From: a virus
Length of the DNA stretch: 28,823 nt
Direction: 5' to 3' (one strand)
IMG/VR virus record: IMGVR_UViG_3300020450_000072
Coordinates: 1-28,823 of that record
The translations under genes and the position numbers were made by a program. Of this stretch, positions 14,401 through 22,500 are shown one piece after another. Below the pieces are notes generated by a model that saw only the letters and a program-made list of their open reading frames with translations, had not been told where the DNA came from and searched no databases. Position 1 is the stretch's first letter; each line of letters begins with the position of its first letter.

Positions 14401-15065
14401 GTATTGAAAGTATCTACTCTATCACCTATTGCAGTAATATCTAATTCATACTCTTTAAAAGTTTTTCCTATCCAAGTAAAATCAGGAACAACATCTTCCC
14501 TAACCTTTTGAATTTCTTCTCTTATAAGAACAAAATCATTTTCGTAATATTTTGGTTCTGGGAGATTTGTTACTTCTTGTTGAATAAGATCTATCTTATC
14601 TTCAATACTATCAATCTGTTCATCATAGTATTTTACTTCAGGAAGATCTTTTACAGATGTTCTTAAAAGACTTATCTGTTCACAGATAGATTCTACTTCG
14701 TTATCATAATCTTTAACTTCTGGAATATTTTCTCTTACTTGCTCAATATGCTCTGCAAGTTGCTTTAACTCTTCATCATAATATTTTACTTCTGGAATGT
14801 CTGGAATACTTTCCCTGACATCATTAACCATCCGAACTAATTCAGACCATTCGGGTGCTTTTACTACATCGGTGACTTCTAAAAATGGATCACCATTTGC
14901 ATCTTCAATAGTAACTGTATCTTCTTCTTTTACTTCCTCTTCTTCAATATAATCTTCTACGGAAGGTAATTCTTCTTCTACCTCCTCTTTTAGAAAATCA
15001 TCAACTGAAGGTAATTCTTTTGAATCATCCCAATCATTTATGGACGGCAACTTATCGTCAGGCAT
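11463..15065 (-). CDS. 1200-residue coiled-coil and fibre-like structural protein between gp16 and gp17
   Basis: The N terminus has three copies of a short motif, LPSINDW, LPSVDDF and LPSVEDY (residues 6-40), in acidic sequence. Residues 87-190 hold four spaced copies of a PEVKYYD-type motif, with a fifth near 332, and residues about 75-420 are a long helical coiled coil. From about 420 a fibre-like part begins: GGGGESKFQYLDDIVGI, then many short Gly-Ile-Thr strands with VGIAT-type motifs. Residues 638-860 (from VLYVAKDGVDTNNGTSIDNA) look like a right-handed beta-helix of the pectate lyase type. Two GxGY-type repeats occur at 990-1060, and the C terminus ends with TSTDQAGNFRIGDDLQID. The likely role is a long fibre, whisker or tape-like virion protein. 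The location between terminase genes does not fix the function. A GATAAATA box lies 44 bases upstream. Confidence 0.9.
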   Translation of the reverse strand: MPDDKLPSINDWDDSKELPSVDDFLKEEVEEELPSVEDYIEEEEVKEEDTVTIEDANGDPFLEVTDVVKAPEWSELVRMVNDVRESIPDIPEVKYYDEELKQLAEHIEQVRENIPEVKDYDNEVESICEQISLLRTSVKDLPEVKYYDEQIDSIEDKIDLIQQEVTNLPEPKYYENDFVLIREEIQKVREDVVPDFTWIGKTFKEYELDITAIGDRVDTFNTKINYDIDALSESFDIKDFESRVKIDEVKDNLQEVKDKITEELKDCSMRIWDHHNQFKNDDRLLKKSVLSKLNEARQNIEKKINESSAKYYESNKELKSYFEGLKEEISNLPEVKYYDDNIHDIEKNVSSLSSKFESEYRTTSRSISDLSKLVETIKLSQKQLKEQQETFDETDYATVGDLEKNYKVFVNRVQQQLSAIGGGGESKFQYLDDIVGIATNLNAYDGMYLAVDTSQPEGKKFVFETVTGATGVGGTWSSNAIGVHTTRNVGIATTARSEYNLYVGSGNTTDTVAYFDGNITVGGTVTYNEVKNIESLGIITARSDLHVDGNTKTLGITTLGSGTGVGTVHIGVGTTALLVDGDARITGILTVGRSSITIDGENNQINVGLVTVSNSTIVIGENVTLDASATGINSAPNVLYVAKDGVDTNNGTSIDNAFLTISAAVGAASSGTTVKVLSGKYTESNPISVPAFVSIVGDDQRTVQVTPSTTTSDLFHVRKAVKLANMTFTGHVAPAAAVAFPTDEIAENVGGGKWKGPYIQNCTSDTTTGTGVYVDGDRARLLRSMNVDAFTQYNQGGIGVAVTNGGFAQLVSLFTICTDQAVRVDKGGQADIANSNCSFGTKGLVAKGVSDLQYTGFVTTAAAVSQDEVIVNVDTFAPEKTINNFVYDNKIGVATVTTTAAHNFLVGMGVTLAGIGLTCEFGSKIYPHKRPYIFTVDSIPSTTSFVVNVGISTLTHTYVGSGSSAGTAKIDVDRPYDGQMVYFDQLYKEVKTIAVSAGGTGYTSTPAVTVEAPSGPNGETATAFATVEDEAIKSVTIISSGSQYTGTPDVTIAAPNVGINTATATASMDPLYYVINSSTAVSSGITTLTLATNLLNTVGVGSTAYFQQQSKIIASSHTFEYVGAGNLITEATPKRGGVLDQKNEVITEDGGKVLYTSTDQAGNFRIGDDLQIDQETGTISGRSFSKSLFSEMTPFILALS
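11886..12098 (-). repeat. Two GxGY-type repeats in the 1200-residue protein
   Basis: Residues 990-1060 contain AGGTGYTSTPAVTVEAPSG and SSGSQYTGTPDVTIAAP, each followed by an Ala/Thr strand (ATAFATV, TATATASM). The same repeat occurs in gp14, gp8 and the giant protein of this window. Confidence 0.8.
14496..14807 (-). repeat. PEVKYYD-type coiled-coil repeats
   Basis: Residues 87-190 of the 1200-residue protein consist of four units of about 25-30 residues. Each starts with I/L-P-E-V/P-K-Y/D-Y and continues as a helix with Ile/Leu heptads (for example LPEVKYYDEQIDSIEDKIDL). A fifth unit is near residue 332, DNA about 14040-14075. The codons differ, so the copies are old. Confidence 0.85.
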
Positions 15066-15107
15066 TTTATTAGTAAATAATACTTTGGGATTTCTCTCCC
15101 ATTAAGT

Positions 15108-15536
15108 TTATTTATCTTCTTTAGGTACTCCGTTTTTTAGGAGTTTTGCAAGTTCTGCTGTGGAACCAACAAAGAGTGCATTATTAACTGTGTTTGGTCC
15201 TTTTTGTGGAGCATCTTCATTAACGTCTTTAACTTTCTTCTGAAGATCCATTAACTTATCAGTTGCATCTGAAACACTCTTAATCAACTGTCCTGCAACC
15301 TCATATGCCCTTGGCATCTCACTATCCTGTGCAAGTTCAAGAATACCATTAATTGCTTCCTGACCCTTCTCTATGATGCTGTAGAGATTGCCACGAGTAT
15401 ACTCATAATCTTTTTCAATATCATCTTTAGTTAATCTATCTGGTTTCTCTCTATCAACACCAACAACCACATCAGTCTCATCGACTTCCACTTCAGTTGG
15501 TGTAATATTGAAAGCATCATCTAAATTGTTTTTCAC
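15108..15536 (-). CDS. 16: Terminase small subunit gp16
   Basis: This regulates gp17 and recognises DNA for packaging, forming an oligomeric ring. It has 142 residues against 164 in T4. Residues about 35-105 form the helical core (KDDIEKDYEYTRGNLYSIIE, AYEVAGQLIKSVSDATDKLM), which is the central oligomerising coiled coil of the family, and the C-terminal NTVNNALFVGSTAELAKLLK is typical. It follows gp15 as in T4. The start codon is GTG at 15536, supported by GGAGA a few bases upstream and by lack of any in-frame ATG before the conserved core. gp15 ends two bases before it. Confidence 0.92.
   Translation of the reverse strand: MKNNLDDAFNITPTEVEVDETDVVVGVDREKPDRLTKDDIEKDYEYTRGNLYSIIEKGQEAINGILELAQDSEMPRAYEVAGQLIKSVSDATDKLMDLQKKVKDVNEDAPQKGPNTVNNALFVGSTAELAKLLKNGVPKEDK
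15109..15116 (-). promoter_or_regulatory. Late promoter box (GATAAATA) before the 1200-residue gene
   Basis: GATAAATA on the minus strand overlaps the gp16 stop codon and lies 44 bases upstream of the next ATG. Just downstream, TGGGA (15097-15101 on the minus strand) can pair with TCCCA (15086-15090) around a six-base loop, so the transcript could begin with a small hairpin. The first base deviates from the T4 consensus. Confidence 0.45.
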
Positions 15537-15538
15537 GG

Positions 15539-16552
15539 TTAATCTCCAGTTATAGTACCACTAAATCCAAAGTCATCACCTTCCTCAACTAATACATTAT
15601 CAGCAGAGGTAATAGATTTGACTTCTGTGCCACCTATGTGAGCAAGTTTAGTTGTACCATCCTGACCTCTCTTAACAGTAATCTTATTAGTATCAGAGTC
15701 CTTGGATTTAACATAAACTTCCTCTCCACCAATATCTAGGTAGACACTAGTAGATCCAGAAGATGCTGTGATATTAGTCACATCATTAAGTTCAATAACA
15801 GTTTGAGTCTTAGTAATATCTGCTGCTAAGTTGGTAAGGACAGTTCCATCATAGTTCTGAATCGCTCTAGGAACAACAGAGTATGTAAGATTGCGTTGTG
15901 CGTTGGATGTATCTGTACCAGTAAGGTAGTTGACTGTAGACTTTGTAATAATATCCTTGGAAGCATCTGAAACAGGACCAAAGAGGTATGTCTTAGCAGT
16001 AAATCTCAGAGTATACATAAGAACTCTTCTTGATTCAAAGTCTCCCTCATAATCATCCTGCATAGTAATATTTTCAAGAACTATAGGAATATCTCTCTTC
16101 TCTTTTATAGAACCAACTAAGTTGACTGTAAGATTATATGATGGTTGAAAATATGGTAATATCTGTTCTACAATTTGTAATGCATCATCATTTAATTTAC
16201 ACATAATAGCAAGTTCAAATTGCATATTATATGGAACTGGCATATAAACTTTCTTCTCATCAGGAGTATCTGAATCTGGATTCTGAACTACAATCTTTTG
16301 AGTAGTAGTAACCTTTCTAGAAGGGTCATAAGTCAAACCAGTAAACTCAAAAGACATCCTTGGTAAAGATAAGGATGTTGCTTTATTGAGATCGGGTGAT
16401 TGAGTTAATCTTGCTAAAAACTTCTGAGTAGGTCCATAGGCCAAAGGAACTCTTAATGGTGATCCATCCTGTTTGATAGAGATGCCATTAAATAGAGTAC
16501 CAAAACCAATAATGGTTCTCCTCAAAATTTCGTTATAAAAATATTCAAACAT
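15539..16552 (-). CDS. 15: Tail sheath stabiliser and completion protein gp15
   Basis: This caps the finished tail tube and sheath as a hexamer and joins the tail to the head neck. It has 337 residues against 272 in T4. The N terminus MFEYFYNEILRRTIIGFGTL and the following NGISIKQ, LARLTQSPDLN, RMSFEFTGLTYDPSRK and VPYNMQFELAIMCKLNDDA are strong family signatures, as is LPYFQPSYNLTVNL. The extra length is a C-terminal extension from about residue 245, with a small beta domain (VIELNDVTNITASSGSTSVY, KRGQDGTTKLAHIGGTEVKS). Similar hub-like strand sequences occur in other fibre proteins of marine phages. A CATAAATA box overlaps the gp14 stop just upstream, and AGGA lies 8-9 bases before the ATG. 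Confidence 0.95.
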   Translation of the reverse strand: MFEYFYNEILRRTIIGFGTLFNGISIKQDGSPLRVPLAYGPTQKFLARLTQSPDLNKATSLSLPRMSFEFTGLTYDPSRKVTTTQKIVVQNPDSDTPDEKKVYMPVPYNMQFELAIMCKLNDDALQIVEQILPYFQPSYNLTVNLVGSIKEKRDIPIVLENITMQDDYEGDFESRRVLMYTLRFTAKTYLFGPVSDASKDIITKSTVNYLTGTDTSNAQRNLTYSVVPRAIQNYDGTVLTNLAADITKTQTVIELNDVTNITASSGSTSVYLDIGGEEVYVKSKDSDTNKITVKRGQDGTTKLAHIGGTEVKSITSADNVLVEEGDDFGFSGTITGD

Positions 16553-16573
16553 TTTTACAGTCCTAGTATCTTA

Positions 16574-16581
16574 TATTTATG
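16574..16581 (-). promoter_or_regulatory. Late promoter box (CATAAATA) for gp15
   Basis: CATAAATA on the minus strand overlaps the TAA stop of gp14, 22 bases upstream of the gp15 ATG. It would serve gp15 and gp16. Confidence 0.5.
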
Positions 16582-18019
16582 GAATTCCAAATGGGTTCTG
16601 CTCACTAAAGTCTAAAATATCATCTGCAGCAGATTCTATATTAACATTATCAGCATATCCATCCTCTGGAGGATCTTCACTAACGATCCTTAATGCATGA
16701 ACAGCACCAGAAGTTCCTCCAGTTATATCTTCTCCAATACTAAACATTCCAGAAACATTTGCAACCTCTAGAACGTTTGTAGTAGCACTCCATGTTCTTA
16801 CTCTTCCTGTTACACCTGTAATAGATCCAGTAACAACTTCATTAAACTTGAAGTTGCCACTATTATCAAGTGAAGGATCACCAATAGTAATTGTTGGACT
16901 AGATGTATATCCAGCACCAGCATTAGTAATATTGATGGCAGTAATGGTTCCAGCAGAACTTACGACTGCTTCAGCAGTTGCCCGTGTATTTGCTGCACCA
17001 ACAGGTGCAGTAATAGTTACACTAGGTGCTGTAGTGTACCCAGAACCAGCATCAGTAAGTGTAACGATACCAACTGCCCCATCACCTATAAAGACTGTTC
17101 CAGCAGCACCTGAACCCCCTCCACCAGTAATCTGGAGTGTAGGTGCAACAGTATACCCAGAGCCTGGATTTGTGATAACAACCTGTTGAACTGATTTGAG
17201 ATTATCACTTATATTTAAGTTGCATACATTAATCCCACTAATCATCGTGGCAGTAAGAATACCTGTAACCTTACCAGCAGGAGCAGAACTCACTCCAATT
17301 GTTGGAATAGCACTATATCCACCACCTCTATTACTAATATTAATTAACCTAATAGATCCTTCAGTATTAAATCCAACTTCAGCAGTAGCAGTTGCTCCAG
17401 TTCCTACAAGTGTAAGAGTCTGAGAATACCCAAGGAGTGTAGATGTACTTCCATCTTCTGCTATTCCATCAGAATCTTCTCCAGTTAGAATATCATCAAT
17501 TTCATCTACACCAGTATCGATAACTTCATCTTCGTAACGGAAGAGTTCACACTTAAGAGTATATACATATGTCTTCTGAAGTTGATAGAATGGTTTCTCA
17601 TGTTCTACATACTTAATCTCAAATAAACGATCACCTAATGGAAAATAAACTAGATCACCCTCTTTAGGTCGGGTAGTTAACTTTACATTAGATTCGTTTT
17701 TAAGTAATGGTTGAATATAGGTTTCCCATCTTTCTCTAGAAATAACAAGAGTTACTTCATTTGTTTGCTCAATACCAAACTTAGATAATAATGTAGGATT
17801 ATCTGCATAACCATCAAAGTTATCAATATATGCTTCTAATGGATATGAATCATCAAACTTAGATTTAACTACTTCCCTTATAACAGATTTCTCCTCCATG
17901 TATTTTCTAGGAAGATAATGTATCTCAACACCATACATCCTCAACTGTTCGTTGATTAAATCCTGAACTAAATTCTGTTCAGATCTTGCACCTTGTTGAA
18001 AGAATGGATTAAGTGCCAT
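16577..18019 (-). CDS. 14: Neck protein gp14 with a repeat-domain insertion
   Basis: This is a head-completion protein that, with gp13, forms the neck to which the tail attaches. The family part is residues 1-165 (MALNPFFQQGARSEQNLVQD, MYGVEIHYLPRKYMEEKSVI, FPLGDRLFEIKYVEHEKPFY, QKTYVYTLKCELFRYEDEVI), and the family C terminus reappears as DDILDFSEQNPFGIP at the end. Between them lie about 280 residues that T4 gp14 (256 residues in total) lacks. This insertion contains at least four Gly-x-Gly-Tyr repeats at residues 230-380, then a strand-rich segment (VVTGSITGVTGRVRTWSATT). The ATG overlaps the gp13 stop by one base (TAATG). The insertion probably projects from the neck as a decoration; that is inference. 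Confidence 0.94.
   Translation of the reverse strand: MALNPFFQQGARSEQNLVQDLINEQLRMYGVEIHYLPRKYMEEKSVIREVVKSKFDDSYPLEAYIDNFDGYADNPTLLSKFGIEQTNEVTLVISRERWETYIQPLLKNESNVKLTTRPKEGDLVYFPLGDRLFEIKYVEHEKPFYQLQKTYVYTLKCELFRYEDEVIDTGVDEIDDILTGEDSDGIAEDGSTSTLLGYSQTLTLVGTGATATAEVGFNTEGSIRLINISNRGGGYSAIPTIGVSSAPAGKVTGILTATMISGINVCNLNISDNLKSVQQVVITNPGSGYTVAPTLQITGGGGSGAAGTVFIGDGAVGIVTLTDAGSGYTTAPSVTITAPVGAANTRATAEAVVSSAGTITAINITNAGAGYTSSPTITIGDPSLDNSGNFKFNEVVTGSITGVTGRVRTWSATTNVLEVANVSGMFSIGEDITGGTSGAVHALRIVSEDPPEDGYADNVNIESAADDILDFSEQNPFGIP
16880..17332 (-). repeat. GxGY repeat array inside gp14
   Basis: Residues 230-380 of gp14 hold four units of about 40 residues with the core NxGxGYTxxPTxxI: RGGGYSAIPTIGVSSAP, PGSGYTVAPTLQITGGG, AGSGYTTAPSVTITAPV and AGAGYTSSPTITIGDP. 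The linkers between units are strand-like, with Ala/Thr and Ile (for example AINITN, IVTLTD). Confidence 0.88.
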
Positions 18020-18870
18020 TATCCTATCATATCAAGTGGAGGAAGTTCATAAGTATTAGACATTTGTTCTCTGATGATTTCTAAATCTTTTTCTGCATCA
18101 TCATAGATTTGTCTACCATTTAACTCTACTCCACCAGGTAATTTAACACCTTGGAACTTAAGTAAATTCTGACCCCATTGTCTCTTCATAAGAGCAGTAG
18201 CATATTTCTTTAAGAATGAATCATTCCATACTCTTCCATAATCATTAGGATCTAATTGTCTAAAACAATCAATAACCAAGTAATCATCTTTTGATACACT
18301 ACCCCAATCAATATCAAGATACAACCTATCCATTCTCTTATTAAATCTTATTTGTTTCTCTGTTGTCAATAAAAAATTAATATCTTCAAGATATGTCTTA
18401 GTCATCGCATAGGTTAATAATTCAGTTGCACCCCAATAATAAATATCATTCAAAAACATCTGATACTTAACACTAAACATATTATTTGTCATAGTGTTAG
18501 TACCATCAAAATGGTATATCTTAGTTACACCAATAACTGCAGGAGGAATTTGTAAAAAGTTACTATTCTCATAATAACTAAAAGTTGTTTCTGTTCCAGC
18601 AATATCCGCAGTTGCCGTTGTAGTCGTTATTCCAGTCTGTTTTTTATTAGTTTCCATCGAAGCTCTGCCCCGATCAATATCATCTTGAGTTATTTTATAT
18701 TTAAGATACGCTTGTGCAACACCATCAAAATGCCTTTCTTGAAAGTATTGAACTGCATCATCTATCACATCTTCAACTTGTTCATCAGCAATATTAATTT
18801 CTAGCACTGGAGCACCCAGTTGCCTCTTGCAATAGTTTACAAATTCTGTCCTATTTGATGGAGATGCCAT
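18019..18870 (-). CDS. 13: Neck protein gp13
   Basis: This head-completion protein joins the portal vertex to the tail together with gp14. It has 283 residues against 309 in T4. The start MASPSNRTEFVNYCKRQLGA, then PVLEINIADEQVEDVIDDAV and QYFQERHFDGVAQAYLKYKI, are the signature of the family, and KEDYLVIDC-like (KDDYLVIDCFRQLDPNDYGR) and ALMKRQWGQNLLKFQGVKLP complete it. No odd features. A CATAAATA box lies 22 bases before the ATG, overlapping the stop of the preceding gene, and gp14 is coupled at its end. Confidence 0.96.
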   Translation of the reverse strand: MASPSNRTEFVNYCKRQLGAPVLEINIADEQVEDVIDDAVQYFQERHFDGVAQAYLKYKITQDDIDRGRASMETNKKQTGITTTTATADIAGTETTFSYYENSNFLQIPPAVIGVTKIYHFDGTNTMTNNMFSVKYQMFLNDIYYWGATELLTYAMTKTYLEDINFLLTTEKQIRFNKRMDRLYLDIDWGSVSKDDYLVIDCFRQLDPNDYGRVWNDSFLKKYATALMKRQWGQNLLKFQGVKLPGGVELNGRQIYDDAEKDLEIIREQMSNTYELPPLDMIG

Positions 18871-18891
18871 TTATACAATTACCCTTGAATA

Positions 18892-18899
18892 TATTTATG
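18892..18899 (-). promoter_or_regulatory. Late promoter box (CATAAATA) for gp13-gp14
   Basis: CATAAATA on the minus strand overlaps the TAA stop of the 134-residue gene and is 22 bases from the gp13 ATG. Confidence 0.5.
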
Positions 18900-19299
18900 G
18901 TGCTGAAGCTATGCCAGTATATACTAGAATATTTCCATTTACTATATTGTAAATAGTTGATCCAGAACTGACTAAAACATTATACTCATATCTTCCTTCA
19001 GAAAGACTCGTAGTTGCAGTTGATCCTAAAGATACATCAAATATTCCACCACCAGCACTACTAAAACCTACAGTAAATGTTGCTGCTGGAGTCGTTGTTG
19101 CTGCAACACCTGCACTTTTTTGCATCTGACCAGAACCTGACCAAACCGTTGTCGTACCATATCCTTGAAAATCAAAAGCAACATCAGAAGTATCAACCAC
19201 ATTAAAAGTAGTTTTAAAATCTGAACCAGTATATATTGTTAGATTAGCAACATATGGTACTCCTGCATTAGGGTCAAATGTTAAATTTTTACTTGCCAT
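18895..19299 (-). CDS. 134-residue beta-rich structural protein upstream of gp13
   Basis: The product has the strand pattern of a compact immunoglobulin-like or baseplate-attachment domain: VANLTIYTGSDFKTTFNVVD at the front, then Gly/Ser/Thr-rich strands (TTTPAATFTVGFSSAGGGIF, EGRYEYNVLVSSGSTIYNIV) and the end NGNILVYTGIASAP. The first part resembles fibre or baseplate upper-protein N-terminal domains, where an applied strain term sits in a beta sandwich, but I cannot assign the family with certainty. It overlaps the end of the 74-residue gene by 11 bases, so it is coupled to it, and it sits between the giant baseplate protein and gp13, in the slot of T4 fibre genes 9-12/wac. A small tail or whisker-attachment protein is a fair guess. 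Confidence 0.83.
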   Translation of the reverse strand: MASKNLTFDPNAGVPYVANLTIYTGSDFKTTFNVVDTSDVAFDFQGYGTTTVWSGSGQMQKSAGVAATTTPAATFTVGFSSAGGGIFDVSLGSTATTSLSEGRYEYNVLVSSGSTIYNIVNGNILVYTGIASAP

Positions 19300-19513
19300 T
19301 GACCAGTTCCTTTAATAGAGATTTGATTTCACTAAGCTCACCTTTTAAATTGGCAAGATCTTTTTCCATAAATTCCACTCTTTCATTTTTTAAATTTTTT
19401 GCATTTCTAGATGCAACGTAATGTTGATAATCCAAAGAATTTACATTGATAATTGTGCCTGTATGAGGATCCCTTGCGAGATCCTTATGTCCTTCAATAT
19501 TGTAAGGGTTCAT
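19289..19513 (-). CDS. Small protein with a C-terminal coiled coil
   Basis: A 74-residue protein with a polar N-terminal half (MNPYNIEGHKDLARDPHTGT, then IINVNSLDYQHYVASRNAKN) and a helical C-terminal half with a clear heptad (VEFMEKDLANLKGELSEIKS, LLKELVNGK). I start it at the ATG at 19513, just after the TAA of the giant gene (TAATATG); an in-frame TTG at 19522 is a less likely start. The coiled coil suggests it forms small oligomers or binds a larger structural protein. Its position directly after the giant gene, with overlapping ends on both sides, suggests it works with the baseplate or fibre proteins. Family unknown to me. Confidence 0.83.
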   Translation of the reverse strand: MNPYNIEGHKDLARDPHTGTIINVNSLDYQHYVASRNAKNLKNERVEFMEKDLANLKGELSEIKSLLKELVNGK

Positions 19514-19514
19514 A

Positions 19515-22500
19515 TTAAGCAAGAGCCATTACACGTAGATCTTTAACCTTCGGAACAAATACTTGACTTGTTGATGTTAATAGAAGTTTGATTCTATAAT
19601 ATCTGAATGAAGGCAGAGTATCAGCAGTAAAAGTATATTCTTTAAATGCTGAATTATCACCAAAACCATACTGACTTGATGCAGTAACTAATGAATCAGA
19701 TAATCCATCACTATTTTGTGCAGTAATTATTTCACCTCTACTATTAAGATTACTATAACCTGGGAATGGTGTAAATATTGGTTCAAATCCAGGATCATTT
19801 CCAACAGCATAGAATGCTCTTATATTTGCATCAGAATTAGTATGACCTGATAATACTATCTTGATTGATGTAGCAGAATTTTCTAATTGAAGTTCCTTAG
19901 TGATATATTGGCAAGCAGTAGGATCATCGGTAATAGATTTTACTCTACTATCTGTAGCATAATTACTAACAACACTATTGACCCTATTATTTGTAAGTAT
20001 AGTGCTTACTCTTTGAGCATCAATTACTGGACTTACTTTATTATCAGTAGTTGCAAGAGTCAATCTCATTTGAAGAGACTTATTACCCTCAACTTGATCT
20101 AATTTTTCATCTTCATTAATTTTAGAATAAACTGCTCTTGGGGTATCAAGATAATTTGGTTCACCTATTGAAATAGATTCAAATCCTTCATCAAGATATG
20201 GAGTTTCATCTCCACTAATACTTGCAGAAGAAGTAGTTCTTACCTCACACCCTAAAGTAGTTCCTGTAGTAGTAACATTTTGAACAATTGGAGTAATGAT
20301 CTCAAATGGCATATTTTGTGTTGCCCTTATTTCATATCCTCCACAAGACTTAGTTTTATTTAAGTATAGTTTAGGGAATCCCTCATCATTACTTCTATCA
20401 TCATTGATAGTACCTATTCCAGTCATATCAAGTTTTATATTATATGAATCAAATGCAATTGATCCAGTAGGTGATGTTGATGTAGAAGTTGAAAGTCCAT
20501 GAGTTGTGTTAATTCTCTTAAGACTAACTCCACCGAGTTCATACTTATAAACAGGAGTTCCTACAGAATATTCAACTTTATCATCTCCTCTAGCAGAGAT
20601 AGTAATTACATTACCAGTTACATTATTATACTCAACGATTTCTTTTCCAATTTTCACATATCCCCTATTAGTTGTACCAACTCCAACATTTTCAAAATTT
20701 TCATAGACAGAACCATCATCAACACTAAATGAAGATTCATTACCAGTTTCTAAAGCAATACTCAATTTACTTGGTTTAATATCAGACTGAGCATTTGATA
20801 TTTTAACTCTATTTTGAGTAGAATACATTCCATGATTCTTATGATTAACCTTTACATGTAATCCATCAGATTCTACATCGATAGAACTAATCTGAACATC
20901 ACCACCATTAACATATCCAAGTTCAGTCTTAATACCAGAACTATTTGTATAGAATAGAGTATTAGCAGTACCAACAACAAACTCACCTTGAATATTATCA
21001 ATAGTCAATTCATTAGTCATTCCAATACCAGTAATACTAAATCTAGCATTACGTCCAACAGTTCCACTACCACCAGTAGAAAGTCCAATAGTAGTAATAC
21101 CAATAACATCTCCTACAGAGTATCCTGTTCCACCACTAGTGATCGTAGCAGCAGCTGCAACTCCATTATTAACATAAACATCCGCAACTGCTCCTCTTCC
21201 TGTACCAGTAACTGTAACTAGATTTACACTATTGAAGGTTTGATTACCATCAAGAGGAGTATATCCAATACCAGCATTAGTAATACTCAAACCAGAAGGA
21301 GTTATAGATCCACCAGATCCAACAATATTACCCTCTGCCATCGTTCCATCTTGAATAATGGTATTACCTAATTCATAACTATCACCAACGGTTGTTCCAA
21401 GACCAACTCTTATCTTTCTAGAACCAAGAATTAATGAATCTGGTGCTAATGTAGGAATTTGATTATTTCCTTCAGTAAGTTCTGGACTATAGAATTCAAC
21501 AGTACCCGATGTTTCAAAGTCTGCTCTATACATTGTAAACTTCAAATCTTCCCATTGACTTGGTTCCCATGTAGAAGCATTTTGTGACTTAAAGAGTGAA
21601 CCTAAGTATGGTTGATTGGAAATGTATGTGTCAGTTAATATATCAGTTTCTCCTATTCTTGAAATATAAACACTATACTTGGTAGAGTTAGATGCTAAAG
21701 CAACAGCATATTCAGTATTATTACCTTCAAGATAAACAGGTGCTTTAAATTCAACTGTAGTTGCCACAGATCCATCTGCGGAAAGATTAACTTCTGCAGG
21801 ATCTAATACAATTTCTGAGAAAGGAAGAACATGTTGTGTAGGCAATCCATTCTTCATAGATCTAATCTGGAATACCACAGGTATATCCATATCATCTTTA
21901 GTTCTAAAGAAGACATCACATTTAGTAACAAATATTCCACCAGCATCCTCAACTAAGAAAGACTGTGCAAGAGGGTCATACCATCCAATAATTTGTTGAT
22001 TTACACTTTCAGAAACCACAGTGCTTCCTACAACTTCGGTTCCAAGACTTCTATTAACATTTCTATCTTGGAATGATTGTCTTTGCTCAAGTCTTGCATT
22101 TCTTACAGAAACAATATTCTCCTGAACAGTTTCTAATGTTCCAGCAGATGTAAATGTTTCATCTGTGACAGTTGTAGCATTATCTGGATTATTGTCTGGA
22201 TCATTGGTTAATGTAAGAGTTTTACTTCCTGTTTCAAATCTTGGGAAACTAATATTATTAGGATTCGGAATATAGAAAGATCCAGCACAGAATGCACCAA
22301 TATCCGAAACAAGAGACATTGCTTCAACAGTTGCTATTGCTCCACTACTTTGACCTCTGAAAACCATTCCCAGATCAATATATCCAAAATATTCACCCTG
22401 TGGTTCATTTGATAATGAGAATGTATCCACATTCAATATTGTTGAAGTAGATGAGTATGATGCAGGGAATGCTTGATTAGTATAAGGATTTTCTGCAAAA

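Noticed and set aside
15086-15101. Possible terminator hairpin after gp16 (TGGGA/TCCCA)
   Set aside because: The stem is only five pairs and no U run follows on the minus-strand RNA; kept only as a possible leader hairpin.
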